Both the position numbers and the translations under genes were made by a program. The notes under the pieces are model-generated. The model ran no database searches. It saw only the letters and a program-made list of their open reading frames with translations, and was not told the origin of the DNA. A stretch of 64,000 nt of DNA from Nocardia rosealba (GTDB taxonomy: Bacteria; Actinomycetota; Actinomycetes; Mycobacteriales; Mycobacteriaceae): NCBI RefSeq assembly GCF_020216065.1, contig NZ_JAIWNA010000006.1:248001-312000 (forward strand). The letters run 5' to 3'. Shown here piece after piece: positions 36,901 to 44,952 of the stretch. Every line of letters starts with the position of its first letter. Position 1 is the stretch's first letter.

Positions 36901-39291
36901 GACGACGTGGTCATCATCCTCGGCGTCGCCACCGGCCTCAGCTTCACCGTCGGCGCGGTGATCGGCGGGGTACTGCTGCACCGCAGCCTCGGCGATCTGC
37001 GCATGTCCAATGTCGGCCGCACCATCACCCGGGTGGTGCTCGCCTCGATCGCGGGCGGCGCGGTGATGCTCATCATCGACACCGTGACCGGCCTCGCGAA
37101 CGTCACCGGCGGCCCGGCCTCGTTGCTGCGGGTCACCGTCGACGCGCTCGTCCTGTTCTCGGTGGCGTTCGGGCTGATGCGTCTGGTCGGCATCCCCGAG
37201 GTGGTGGCGATCACCGTCGCCGTCTCGCGCAAGCTCGGCATCACCCCGCCCGCGCCGGAACTCGCGCTCGACGAGGACGCCTCGGCCGAGGACATCTACG
37301 CGACCACCGTGTTGCGCAGGCCCGACACCTACGCCTTCCCGGCGTACGGGCAGTCGCTGGACACCCAGACCATGGTGTTGCCCGTGATCCGGCCCGGTGC
37401 TGTTGACATCACCGGTCAAGCACAGTTCCCGTACGCTGTTCGGCAGACCGATACGGGAGATCAGGCCGAAGGAGGACCGAGGGTGAGCGATGACGCGGTG
37501 GGCGGCGTCCCAGCCGCTGATTCTGCGGCGCGCGCCGCAGGAGGAAGGTCCACCGATGTCCGGCCCGACGGGGCAGACACCGCGGGATCCGAACACGCCG
37601 ACGCGCCCGACGACAGCAAGAACCTGCAGGCAGACGGGTCGCCGGAGAAGAACGAACCGACCGAGGACCGTCGCGCGGCCGCACCGCCGCACGATCCGAC
37701 CCACGACACCGGCATGCTGCCGATCCCCGTACCGCCGCAGGACGTGCAACGCCCGCAGCGCGGACCGAAGCTGATCCCCGGCGCGTCGGTCGCGGGCGGC
37801 CGGTATCGCCTGCTCGCCAGCCACGGCGGCGCGCGCGGGCTCAAGTTCTGGCAGGCCCTCGACATCAAACTCGACCGCGAGGTCGCGCTGACCTTCGTCG
37901 ATGCCGATCAGAAGTCGGGTGAGAACGCGGGCCACGACGGTCCGCAGGCGATCCTGTCGCGCACGCTGCGCCTGGGCCGCATCAACTCGCCCGGCTTGGC
38001 AAGGGTCCTGGACGTGGTGCGCGGTAGTTCCGGCGGCATCGTGGTCGCGGAGTGGACACCCGGCCGGTCGCTGCGGGAGATGGCCGAGACCGTGCCGTCG
38101 CCGATCGGTGCCGCCCGGGCCATCCGGGTACTCGCCTCGGCGGCCGAACTGGCCCATCGCGGCGGTGGCTCGCTCTCGATCGACCATCCCGACCGCATCC
38201 GGATCAGCGCTTCCGGCGACGCCGTGCTCGCCTTCCCCGGCACGCTCGGCGATTCCGACGCCCAGTCCGATGTGCGTGGCCTCGGTGCCATGCTCTACGC
38301 GCTCATCACCGCGCGCTGGCCGATTCGCGTGGGCGGTGTCACCGGTACGGCCGCGACGATCGGCGGGCTGCGGCTGGCCGACTTCGGGCCCGACGGAACT
38401 CCGGTCGAGCCGCGCCAGATCCGGCCCGAGGTGCCGTTCGAGATCTCGGCCGTCGCCGTGCGGTCGCTGGAATCGAACAAGGGTGTGCGCACCGCCGCCA
38501 CCGTGCAGCACGTGCTCGAGCAGGCCTCGGTCGTCGATCAGAAGACCGATTTCATCCCCGTGCTGCGGCTTGGTCAGCGGGCGGTCGCGGCCGGCCCCGA
38601 TTCGCTCGCCGACCCGGAACTGCTTGCGGCCGAACGCGAACGCTCCAAGCGGATGATGTGGATCATGGTCGGCCTCGGCGTGCTCGCCGCGCTGGTGGTC
38701 GGCATCTTGATCTGGTGGATGGTGAGTATCTTCGCGCCCGGCGCGTCGGACAAGCCGCTGGATCAGCAGATCAATATCGGGCTCACGTCGAGTGTGGCGC
38801 CGCCGAGCGCGGCCGCCGCACCGACGGCGGACCAGCCCGCGCAACCGTCGAGTGTGCCGGTGGCCGTCACCGGTGCCAGGGTGTTCTCCCCGGAGGGCAC
38901 CCCCGACGGCGCCGCGACGGCGGGCGCGGTGCTCGACCAGAACCCGGAAACGGTGTGGCGCACCGACCAGTACTTCCAGCAGTTCCCCGCCCTCAAGAAG
39001 GGCGTGGGACTGCTGGCCACGCTGCCCGCGCCCGCCAAACTCACCAATGTCTCGATCACCTCGCCCAGTGCGGGCAGCACCGTCGAGATCCGGACCTCGC
39101 CCACCGAGACGCCTACGCTCGACCAGACTCAGCTGATCGGCTCCGCCCGTCTCGGCGACGGCGTCACCGAGGTCGCCGTGCAGACCGATCAGGCTGCTCG
39201 CTTCGTGCTCGTATGGATCACCGGACTGGCGAATTCGGGCGGACAGTTCCAGACCGCCGTCGCCGACGTCCGCTTCGACGCCGCGCCGTAA
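33979..39291 (+). CDS. murJ: Giant MurJ (MviN) lipid II flippase with pseudokinase domain
   Basis: Moves the peptidoglycan precursor lipid II across the membrane. 1770 residues, against 1184 in M. tuberculosis. Parts: a Pro/Gly/Arg-rich disordered cytoplasmic region (1 to about 555) with internal repeats; the MurJ membrane core (about 560-1090, starting SIAVATLVSRITGFAKQ); a linker; a Ser/Thr kinase-like domain (about 1260-1530) lacking the catalytic Lys (VALTFV) and HRD loop; a membrane helix (about 1558-1588, MVGLGVLAALVVGILIWWMV); and an extracellular beta domain. In mycobacteria the pseudokinase is phosphorylated by PknB and binds FhaA. A GGAGG sits 1 bp from the first ATG and 4 bp from the second (33982), so 33982 may be the real start. 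Confidence 0.93.
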   Translation: MMGDDDSAHRHNHDERDEPTHRWAPAAPWERGMSGRDTDEPQVPARPGDRPVPPRLGPVDPARPRPADPGPQQGARPAQPTGRPVPGSSGEIPRVQPPRAPHYGPGRTGEPPYPQASRPGEPNFSPSPGEPPHAQYPRDDEPRHRPGEPPRAPHPGESNYGGAPGAPRQPHMPPVEPNHRPRPADPLRGQPPRPGDPNGAVADDALRAPGRTGESNRRPASSGEFPIQQRPGGPGPQRPQPYPADGRSGELPRQQRPGGPQPPQSYPADGRSGEFPRQQRPGGPGPQRPAPDPRSAAPYGESSQPPPIDPRVPGAGGPRRPEPGRPGEFRPQGPGPDGRPGGFGSVPGGQRGEFPPAPGQRPGPTGVEPGDRPGQQRGSAGPAGPSVMGGRGGVEHPGAGEQGSRGGQPGVGGQPGIGGQPGAGGRSGVGQPGGGQPRGPRGGDDAHQGPAQRPGGPQRPGPRSGEFPQQRAAGASGAIPRQARPEVDPGRRPQAGPPPRGYEAARPGPGRDNFPGMPAASSRPGGDAVRAAEQTQVIARPERIRTEKPAPRDTNPQSANEKLLKDSGSIAVATLVSRITGFAKQLLLLTVLGPAIASAFISANLIPNMVAELVLGAVLTAIVVPTLVRAEQEDADNGAEFVRRLVTAAFAVLFVATVLTLAATPILASHVLVDSDGKVNTSLTTALTYLLAPAILFYGMSALFTAILNTRQAFKPGAWAPVMNNIVALVVLAVYALTPGEITLDPVRMSDPKLLVLGLGITAGVATQALSLLPAIRRHGIDLRPLWGIDARLKQFGKMGAAIILYVLISQVGLVVANNIASAADEAGPAIFANAWALLQLPYGVIGVTLLTAIMPRLSRNAAADDTPAVVDDLSAATRLTMIALIPIVAFMTLAGPAIGEALYGYARFSGDAARLGSAVSWSAFTLIPYSLVLIHLRVFYAREQAWTPTWIILGITTVKIACSALAPVIARDSDDVVIILGVATGLSFTVGAVIGGVLLHRSLGDLRMSNVGRTITRVVLASIAGGAVMLIIDTVTGLANVTGGPASLLRVTVDALVLFSVAFGLMRLVGIPEVVAITVAVSRKLGITPPAPELALDEDASAEDIYATTVLRRPDTYAFPAYGQSLDTQTMVLPVIRPGAVDITGQAQFPYAVRQTDTGDQAEGGPRVSDDAVGGVPAADSAARAAGGRSTDVRPDGADTAGSEHADAPDDSKNLQADGSPEKNEPTEDRRAAAPPHDPTHDTGMLPIPVPPQDVQRPQRGPKLIPGASVAGGRYRLLASHGGARGLKFWQALDIKLDREVALTFVDADQKSGENAGHDGPQAILSRTLRLGRINSPGLARVLDVVRGSSGGIVVAEWTPGRSLREMAETVPSPIGAARAIRVLASAAELAHRGGGSLSIDHPDRIRISASGDAVLAFPGTLGDSDAQSDVRGLGAMLYALITARWPIRVGGVTGTAATIGGLRLADFGPDGTPVEPRQIRPEVPFEISAVAVRSLESNKGVRTAATVQHVLEQASVVDQKTDFIPVLRLGQRAVAAGPDSLADPELLAAERERSKRMMWIMVGLGVLAALVVGILIWWMVSIFAPGASDKPLDQQINIGLTSSVAPPSAAAAPTADQPAQPSSVPVAVTGARVFSPEGTPDGAATAGAVLDQNPETVWRTDQYFQQFPALKKGVGLLATLPAPAKLTNVSITSPSAGSTVEIRTSPTETPTLDQTQLIGSARLGDGVTEVAVQTDQAARFVLVWITGLANSGGQFQTAVADVRFDAAP

Positions 39292-39310
39292 ATCCGCGCC
39301 GCAGTCCTTC

Positions 39311-39333
39311 CCACCTGCTATCTGCGCAGGTGG
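39311..39333 (+). terminator. Hairpin terminator after murJ
   Basis: Stem CCACCTG/CAGGTGG with a 9-nt loop, 20 bp past the murJ stop; no T-tract. It separates murJ from sigM. Confidence 0.55.
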
Positions 39334-39545
39334 ATGCCTATTTCGCGCTAGAACATCACTGTTCATCGAACCGCGGTCCGGTTGGTGCGCAATTGTTATC
39401 AGCGATATGATCACCCCGCGCTCTCGGCAGGGAGCTACCCAGGATCTGTCGACGTCGGTCCTGGACGCCGCGTTGTAGTCAGGTGATGGATCGGCCTCGT
39501 TCGCCGACATGAAGTCGCCGTAATGAGCGCTGTCCAAGGGGTCAG

Positions 39546-40178
39546 GTGTTGTCGCCGGAAGTCAACGAGCAAGTACGCGGGGGGACAACGCGCCAGGCGG
39601 CGTTCCGCGATCGCTCGTTCCTGGAGAACGGCAGCGACAAGGAACTCCTCGCCGCGCACGTACGCGGCGAACCGCATGCCTTCTCCGAACTGCTGCGCAG
39701 GCACAAGGACCACCTCTGGCAGACCGCGCTGCGCACGTCGTACAGCCGTGAGGACGCCGCCGACTGCCTGCAGGACGCCTTGTTCTCCGCCCATCGCACC
39801 GCCGAGACGTTCCGCGCCGAGTCCGAGGTGCGCAGCTGGTTGCACGCCATCGTCGTGAACGCCTGCCTCGACCGGATCCGGCGCAACAAGACCCGCCGCG
39901 CCATCTCCGTCACCCCCGACACCATGCCCGAGGCGGTCGAGCCACGCGATGCCTACGCCGACTACGAGCTGAACCTCGTGGTGAGCGAGGCGCTGTTCAC
40001 CCTCCCTGACGAACAGCGGCTCGCCCTGGTGATGACCGAGATGGAGGGGCGGAGTGTGGCCGAAACCGCCTTGGCACTCGGCGTGGCGGAAGGCACGATC
40101 AAGAGCAGATGCGCCCGAGCGCGCGTACGTTTGCAAGAACGTTTGGAATTTTTCCGGGATCCAGGGAACCGGAGCTAG
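39546..40178 (+). CDS. sigM: ECF RNA polymerase sigma factor SigM
   Basis: 210-residue ECF sigma factor. Region 2 is seen in HAFSELLRRHKDHLWQTALR and DCLQDALFSAHR; region 4 in LPDEQRLALVMTEMEGRSVA and GVAEGTIKSRCARARVRLQE. The position between murJ and trxB equals Rv3911 (sigM). GTG at 39546 with AGGGG about four bases upstream. The next gene is its likely anti-sigma factor, 84 bp downstream. Confidence 0.92.
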   Translation: MLSPEVNEQVRGGTTRQAAFRDRSFLENGSDKELLAAHVRGEPHAFSELLRRHKDHLWQTALRTSYSREDAADCLQDALFSAHRTAETFRAESEVRSWLHAIVVNACLDRIRRNKTRRAISVTPDTMPEAVEPRDAYADYELNLVVSEALFTLPDEQRLALVMTEMEGRSVAETALALGVAEGTIKSRCARARVRLQERLEFFRDPGNRS

Positions 40179-40262
40179 CCCGGATGCGTCATTAACAGTG
40201 ACGAACAAGTCAGCGATGTACATGCTGCGATCCGAAAATCGACAGAACAGGGGAGGTGCGAG

Positions 40263-41078
40263 GTGGCTCGATCCGTGCCGCAGCCTCCGTTCCCGTCGGA
40301 ACTGCTGGCCGATCTGCACGCCGACAATCTCGCACCGGAACTCCGCGAGCAACTGTGGCCCAAGGTCCGCACCGACCCGGACGCGCTGCGCTATCTGAAC
40401 GATCTCGACGAGGTGAACACCCACCTCCGTACGCTGGCCGACGACGACCTGGTCATGCACCGCATGCCCGACGACGTGGCCGACCGCATGTTCCGATTCG
40501 TCGCCGAACTCGACGCCAACGAGGGGCCGACCGAACGAATCACCTCCGTGCCTGCCGTCGCCGAACCCGACGCGGGCGACGGCCCGACCGCACGGATCAC
40601 GTCTGTCCCGACCATCGCCACCCCCGCCGCGGAACAGTCCACGCCGATCTCGTTGGCGCAGTACAAGTCCCGGCGCAGGATGGGTTTCTTGGTGGCGGCA
40701 GCGGCCACGATCGCCGTCCTCGCGGGTGCGGGCGCCGTAGTCGGCACCCTCGACAACACCGACGGCACACCGACCGCGGCCCCACCCACCGAACCGGCCA
40801 CCCCGGGCGACGACCTCACCGCGGCCGCCGCCCTCACCGCCCTCGGCAAACGCGACGTGCACGGCCCCCTCGCCGACGAAGCCGCCCTCACCCGCTGCGT
40901 GCAGGCCAACGGCATCGACCGTGCCGTCCTGGGTGCGTCGAGCATCACCTTCCGCGGCGACGACGCCGTACTCGTCCTCGTCAAAGGCCCCCAAACCCCC
41001 ACCATCACCGCTTTGGTCGTCGGCACCGGATGCACCACGGGCGCCCCCAGCCGATTAGCCGTCCGCGACATCGGCTGA
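40263..41078 (+). CDS. rsmA: Anti-sigma-M factor (RsmA-like)
   Basis: Single-pass membrane protein of 271 residues. An N-terminal cytoplasmic part (about 1-138) would bind SigM. A membrane helix follows (GFLVAAAATIAVLAGAGAVV, about 140-160), then an extracytoplasmic domain with two cysteines (about 220 and 258). No HxxxCxxC zinc motif. Two near-copies of TERITSVP/TARITSVP occur at about residues 90-115. GTG at 40263 with GGGAGG upstream. Matches Rv3912 by position. Confidence 0.85.
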   Translation: MARSVPQPPFPSELLADLHADNLAPELREQLWPKVRTDPDALRYLNDLDEVNTHLRTLADDDLVMHRMPDDVADRMFRFVAELDANEGPTERITSVPAVAEPDAGDGPTARITSVPTIATPAAEQSTPISLAQYKSRRRMGFLVAAAATIAVLAGAGAVVGTLDNTDGTPTAAPPTEPATPGDDLTAAAALTALGKRDVHGPLADEAALTRCVQANGIDRAVLGASSITFRGDDAVLVLVKGPQTPTITALVVGTGCTTGAPSRLAVRDIG

Positions 41079-41105
41079 CCAGCCCTTCTGGCCCCACACT
41101 CACCC

Positions 41106-41198
41106 GTTCTCGGCGCGTCCCCGCCTCTGGACTGACCGAAGGGTGCGACGAAGGAGTGCCCGTAGGGAGGGAAGAGGCGGGGGTTCAGCGCCGAGAAC
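41106..41198. repeat. 93-bp inverted repeat between rsmA and trxB
   Basis: Left arm GTTCTCGGCGC (41106-41116) plus CCCCGCCTCT (41119-41128); right arm AGAGGCGGGG (41173-41182) plus GCGCCGAGAAC (41188-41198). That gives 21 matched pairs with one internal bulge, around a 44-bp centre. May terminate rsmA transcription or be a miniature inverted-repeat element. Confidence 0.75.
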
Positions 41199-41225
41199 CG
41201 CGGCGCCAGCCGCCAAACCAACACA

Positions 41226-41252
41226 GGGAACAACACCGTTTAGGCTGTTGTT
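41226..41252 (+). promoter_or_regulatory. SigH/SigR-type promoter of trxB
   Basis: GGGAAC (41226-41231), 18 bp, then GTT (41250-41252): the GGAAC/GTT pattern of oxidative-stress sigma factors. trxB-trxC is a classic SigH target in mycobacteria. An overlapping dyad AACAACA-N10-TGTTGTT (41229-41252) could be an operator. Confidence 0.6.
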
Positions 41253-41290
41253 GACTGACACGTCCCAGCATTGCTTTTCGGAAGGGCCCC

Positions 41291-42277
41291 ATGAGCACGC
41301 CAGTTCGCGACCTGATCATCGTCGGCTCAGGACCCGCCGGCTACACGGCGGCCGTCTATGCCGCCCGCGCCGAGTTGGCGCCCCTGGTCTTCGAGGGCAC
41401 CCAGTTCGGTGGTGCCCTGATGACCACCACCGAGGTGGAGAACTTCCCCGGTTTCCGCGAGGGCATCATGGGCCCCGACCTGATGGAGCAGATGCGCGAG
41501 CAGGCCAAGCGTTTCGGCGCCGACCTGCGCACCGAGGACGTCGACGCGATCGACCTGTCCGGCCCGGTGAAGAAGGTCACTGTCGGTGACGAGACCTTCG
41601 AGGCCTACGCCGTCATCCTCGCCATGGGTTCGGCTGCCCGCTACCTGCACGTCCCCGGTGAGCAGGAACTGCTCGGCCGCGGCGTGAGCGCGTGCGCCAC
41701 CTGCGACGGCTTCTTCTTCAAGGGCCAGGACATCGTGGTGGTCGGCGGCGGCGACTCGGCGATGGAGGAAGCGACCTTCCTCACCAAGTTCGCCGCCAGC
41801 GTCACCATCGTGCACCGCCGCGAGGAGTTCCGTGCCTCACGCATCATGCTCGAGCGCGCCAAGGCCAACGAGAAGATCAACTTCCGGCTCAACGCCGAGG
41901 TCGTGAAGGTCAACGGCGACAACAGCGTCACCAGCCTCACCCTGCGCGACACCAGGACCGGCGAAGAATCCGAACTGGCGGCCACCGGCCTGTTCGTCGC
42001 CATCGGCCACGATCCGCGCAGCGAACTGGTCAAGGGCCAGGTCGCGCTCGACGGTGAAGGCTATGTGCAGGTGACCGATCCGGGCACCGCCACCGATGTG
42101 GCGGGCGTGTTCGCCGCGGGCGACCTCGTCGACCACACCTACCGCCAGGCGATCACCGCCGCGGGCACCGGCTGCCGCGCCGCCATCGACGCCGAGCGCT
42201 GGCTCGCCGAGCAGGGCGACATCACCGCCAACACACTCGACAACGCCGATGGCCCGGCCGCGGTGTCCGCCAACTGA
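41291..42277 (+). CDS. trxB: Thioredoxin reductase
   Basis: NADPH-dependent flavoenzyme of 328 residues that keeps thioredoxin reduced. FAD-binding GSGPAGYTAAVYAARA, the redox-active SACATCDGFFF (CATC), NADPH-binding VVVGGGDSAMEEA, and the C-terminal FAD box GVFAAGDLVDHTYRQA are all intact. Followed 31 bp later by trxA, with which it forms one operon. Confidence 0.97.
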   Translation: MSTPVRDLIIVGSGPAGYTAAVYAARAELAPLVFEGTQFGGALMTTTEVENFPGFREGIMGPDLMEQMREQAKRFGADLRTEDVDAIDLSGPVKKVTVGDETFEAYAVILAMGSAARYLHVPGEQELLGRGVSACATCDGFFFKGQDIVVVGGGDSAMEEATFLTKFAASVTIVHRREEFRASRIMLERAKANEKINFRLNAEVVKVNGDNSVTSLTLRDTRTGEESELAATGLFVAIGHDPRSELVKGQVALDGEGYVQVTDPGTATDVAGVFAAGDLVDHTYRQAITAAGTGCRAAIDAERWLAEQGDITANTLDNADGPAAVSAN

Positions 42278-42308
42278 TTTCGCGTTCCACCCAGCTAGGA
42301 GAACACCC

Positions 42309-42641
42309 ATGGCCGACAGTGCCAACACCATCACCGTGACCGACCAGTCCTTCGCCGACGACGTGCTGCTCAGCGAGAAGCCCGTGCTCGTCGACTTCTG
42401 GGCCGACTGGTGCGGCCCGTGCAAGATGGTCGCCCCCGTGCTGGAGGAGATCGCGGGCACCCATGCCGACAAGCTCACCATCGCCAAGCTCGACACCGAG
42501 GCCAACCCCGGCGCAGCCCGCGACTACCAGATCCTGTCGTTGCCGACCATGATCCTGTTCCAGGGCGGCAAGCCGGTGAAGCAGATCGTCGGCGCCAAGG
42601 GCAAGGCGGCGCTGCTGCGCGAGCTCGACGGGCTCATCTGA
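42309..42641 (+). CDS. trxA: Thioredoxin
   Basis: Small disulfide reductase of 110 residues, the TrxC-type thioredoxin of mycobacteria. Active site FWADWCGPCKMVAPV and the cis-Pro in LSLPTMILF are present. CTAGGAG ribosome site before the ATG. Reduced by the TrxB encoded just upstream. Confidence 0.97.
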   Translation: MADSANTITVTDQSFADDVLLSEKPVLVDFWADWCGPCKMVAPVLEEIAGTHADKLTIAKLDTEANPGAARDYQILSLPTMILFQGGKPVKQIVGAKGKAALLRELDGLI

Positions 42642-42700
42642 GCCGCGATCGATCCGACAAAGACACCTCCCACCGGCCGACGCGCCGTAGGATGCCTGGA

Positions 42701-42728
42701 CCCGGGATTCCCGTAATACCGCCCGGGT
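42701..42728 (+). promoter_or_regulatory. Hairpin between trxA and cwlM
   Basis: ACCCGGG (42701-42707) pairs with CCCGGGT (42722-42728) around 14 nt. It lies 59 bp after trxA and 47 bp before cwlM. It could end the trxBA message or sit in the cwlM leader; no T-tract. Confidence 0.45.
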
Positions 42729-42775
42729 CTGAGACAATCGACGGACGCTCCGGCCGAAGGAAAGGGCTCTTACGC

Positions 42776-43999
42776 ATGCACCGACTTCGTCACGGCGATT
42801 CAGGACCGGCCGTCGCAGAGGTTCGGAGCACCCTCGCAAGCCTCGGTTTCCTGCATCGCCAGCACGATTGGCAGGACACCGATGTGGTCTTCGACCGCTC
42901 GCTCGACTCGGCGGTTCGCGCGTTCCAGCAGCAGCGTGGTCTGCTCGTCGACGGGATCGTCGGCCCGGCCACGTATCGCGCGCTGAAGGAAGCCTCCTAT
43001 CGCCTGGGTGCCCGCACACTGATCTACCAGCTGTCCGCCCCGCTGTACGGCGACGACGTGGCCACCTTGCAGCGCAAGCTGCAGGACCTCGGCTTCTACG
43101 TGCACCGGGTCGACGGCTACTTCGGTCCACACACCCACGAGGGACTCAGCGCCTTCCAGCGCGAGATCGGTCTCTCGGCCGACGGCATCTGTGGGCCCGA
43201 CACACTGCGCTCGCTCGATCTGCTCGGCGCGCGCGTCACCGGCGGCAACCCGCATCGCATCGCCGAGGAAGAGGTGGTGCACCGGGCGGGACCGCAGCTC
43301 ACCGGCAAGCGCATCGTCATCGACCCCGGATTCGGTGGCCCCGACAAGGGATTCGCCGTGCCGACGGAGTTCGGTGACGTGTACGAGTCGGAGATCCTGT
43401 GGGATCTGGCCTCGCGGCTCGAGGGCCGGATGGCCGCCACCGGCATGGAGACGTTCCTGTCGCGTCCGTGGGGCGCCAACCCGACCGATGCCGAACGCGC
43501 CGATACCTCCAACGCTTTCGATGCCGATCTGATGATCTCGTTGCGCTGCGCGATGAGCGACAATCCGTCGGCGCAGGGCGTCGCCGGGTTCTACTTCGGT
43601 AATTCGCACGGTTCGGTGTCGATGATCGGGCAGGTACTCGCCGGGTTCATCCAGCGCGAAGTGGTTGCCCGCACGTCCCTGCAGGACTGCCGCACCCATC
43701 AGCGCACCTGGGATCTGCTGCGCCTCACCAAGATGCCGACGGTCCAGGTGGACCTGGGCTACCTCACCAACGAATACGACGCCTCCATCCTCACCAACCC
43801 GCGCATGCGGGACGTGATCGCCGAGGCGATCCTCATCTCGGTGAAGCGGCTGTACCTGCTCGGCCAGGACGACCAGCCCACCGGTACCTACACCTTCGCC
43901 GAACTGCTCGCCGAGGAACTGGCGGCCCAGGATCGGCTGCCGGAAAATTCCGGTCTCGTCCGCCTCCCCGGAGTTTCAGGCCAGACCCAGGTGCGGTGA
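42776..43999 (+). CDS. cwlM: CwlM, amidase-fold peptidoglycan regulator
   Basis: 407 residues, as in M. tuberculosis (406). Two peptidoglycan-binding domains (about 1-150; FQQQRGLLVDGIVGPATY and FQREIGLSADGICGPDTL) and an amidase_3 fold (about 180-370, starting KRIVIDPGFGG). No signal peptide. In mycobacteria the protein works in the cytoplasm: phosphorylated by PknB, it activates MurA and binds FhaA and MurJ. The C-terminal tail keeps a TGTYTF segment comparable to the PknB sites. MurJ is encoded just upstream. Confidence 0.93.
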   Translation: MHRLRHGDSGPAVAEVRSTLASLGFLHRQHDWQDTDVVFDRSLDSAVRAFQQQRGLLVDGIVGPATYRALKEASYRLGARTLIYQLSAPLYGDDVATLQRKLQDLGFYVHRVDGYFGPHTHEGLSAFQREIGLSADGICGPDTLRSLDLLGARVTGGNPHRIAEEEVVHRAGPQLTGKRIVIDPGFGGPDKGFAVPTEFGDVYESEILWDLASRLEGRMAATGMETFLSRPWGANPTDAERADTSNAFDADLMISLRCAMSDNPSAQGVAGFYFGNSHGSVSMIGQVLAGFIQREVVARTSLQDCRTHQRTWDLLRLTKMPTVQVDLGYLTNEYDASILTNPRMRDVIAEAILISVKRLYLLGQDDQPTGTYTFAELLAEELAAQDRLPENSGLVRLPGVSGQTQVR

Positions 44000-44075
44000 G
44001 GCTTACGTCGGCGGCCAGACCGAGTAGCGGGTCGCGGCAGCCCGTCCCCGGCGAGTCACCCATGTTCTCCCGAAA

Positions 44076-44116
44076 CCACAAAAGCGGCCCCGCGCAGGCG
44101 GGGCCGCTTTCTTGTG
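44076..44116. terminator. Strong bidirectional terminator between cwlM and the acetyltransferase-like gene
   Basis: Perfect 13-bp stem AAAGCGGCCCCGC/GCGGGGCCGCTTT (44081-44093, 44098-44110) with loop GCAG; outer CACAA/TTGTG adds pairing. Convergent genes flank it. Confidence 0.92.
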
Positions 44117-44120
44117 TCGG

Positions 44121-44888
44121 CTAGCGCACGCCGATTCTGGCAGGTGGGGCCATCTCGGCGGCGGCCAGAAGCTGGTCGAGGGCGCGCTCGACGTCTTCCT
44201 TCCAGCCGTGGTCGGAGTCGAGTTCGAGACGCAGGCGTGGGAAGCGGTGATGCTGGGCCACCACTTCGAAGCCGACGTCCTCGAGGAAGTCCGCGTCGAT
44301 CATGCAGGTTTCCGGGGTGCACTGGGTGGTCGAGGCCCGATCGCGCAGGGGAGCGGCGATCCGTTCCATGAGCCGCATCGACGAGCCGAGCCCCCGATCG
44401 GCGACCGAGCTCGACGGCGGTCCATTGCGGATGCCGAATGCCTCGAGCGCCCGCACACCGCGACGCACCAGATCGGCCACCACGGCCTGCACCAGCCGGT
44501 GGGCTACATCAGATTCGTCATAGGGGAATTCGGCCTGCAGCGTCGTCAGCAGGATGGCGTCCGGGCTCACGGGGGAGGTGGGGAACAGGGTCGAGCGCGG
44601 CACCGAACTCGGCGGCGAATACAGCGCGCAGCCGGCGATGTTGTTGTCGACCTGTGCCACCTGCCCGCATGATCCCCATTCGAGCATGACCGTCGAGAGC
44701 CATGCCTCCTTCTCGAAGACCGGATCGCTGAAGGACTGGGAGTCGGCGGCGACCGCCGGATCGAGCTCCCAGAAAACACACCGCCGGGTATGCGCCGGAA
44801 GCCGATCGAGTCCGTCGAGGGTCAATGCTGTGACGCTGGTCGACACTGCTCTGTTCAGCCTCCAGCTGTCCGATTCATCCACGCTCAC
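44121..44888 (-). CDS. Acetyltransferase-like protein (Rv3916c homolog)
   Basis: 255-residue cytoplasmic protein conserved between cwlM and parB in Mycobacteriales. The fold looks GNAT-like (AGCALYSPPSSVPRSTLFP, HRLVQAVVADLVRRGVRALE, and a C-terminal FLEDVGFEVVAQHHRFPRLR). No acetyl-CoA loop of the classic type could be picked out, so activity is unproven. Starts with ATG or an in-frame GTG near 44888. Conserved place beside parAB suggests a chromosome-linked role, but none is known. Confidence 0.8.
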   Translation of the reverse strand: MSVDESDSWRLNRAVSTSVTALTLDGLDRLPAHTRRCVFWELDPAVAADSQSFSDPVFEKEAWLSTVMLEWGSCGQVAQVDNNIAGCALYSPPSSVPRSTLFPTSPVSPDAILLTTLQAEFPYDESDVAHRLVQAVVADLVRRGVRALEAFGIRNGPPSSSVADRGLGSSMRLMERIAAPLRDRASTTQCTPETCMIDADFLEDVGFEVVAQHHRFPRLRLELDSDHGWKEDVERALDQLLAAAEMAPPARIGVR

Positions 44889-44952
44889 GCCACATCACTA
44901 TCCACAGTAATGCCGCCTCTTTCCGAGATGTATAAAGGCTGGGAAGTCCCTG

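Noticed and set aside
33718..39537. Open frame of about 1900 codons on the minus strand opposite murJ
   Set aside because: It mirrors the murJ coding sequence; at this GC content, long antisense frames are expected. Its product is His/Arg/Asp-rich low complexity with no family features, and no ribosome site is seen.
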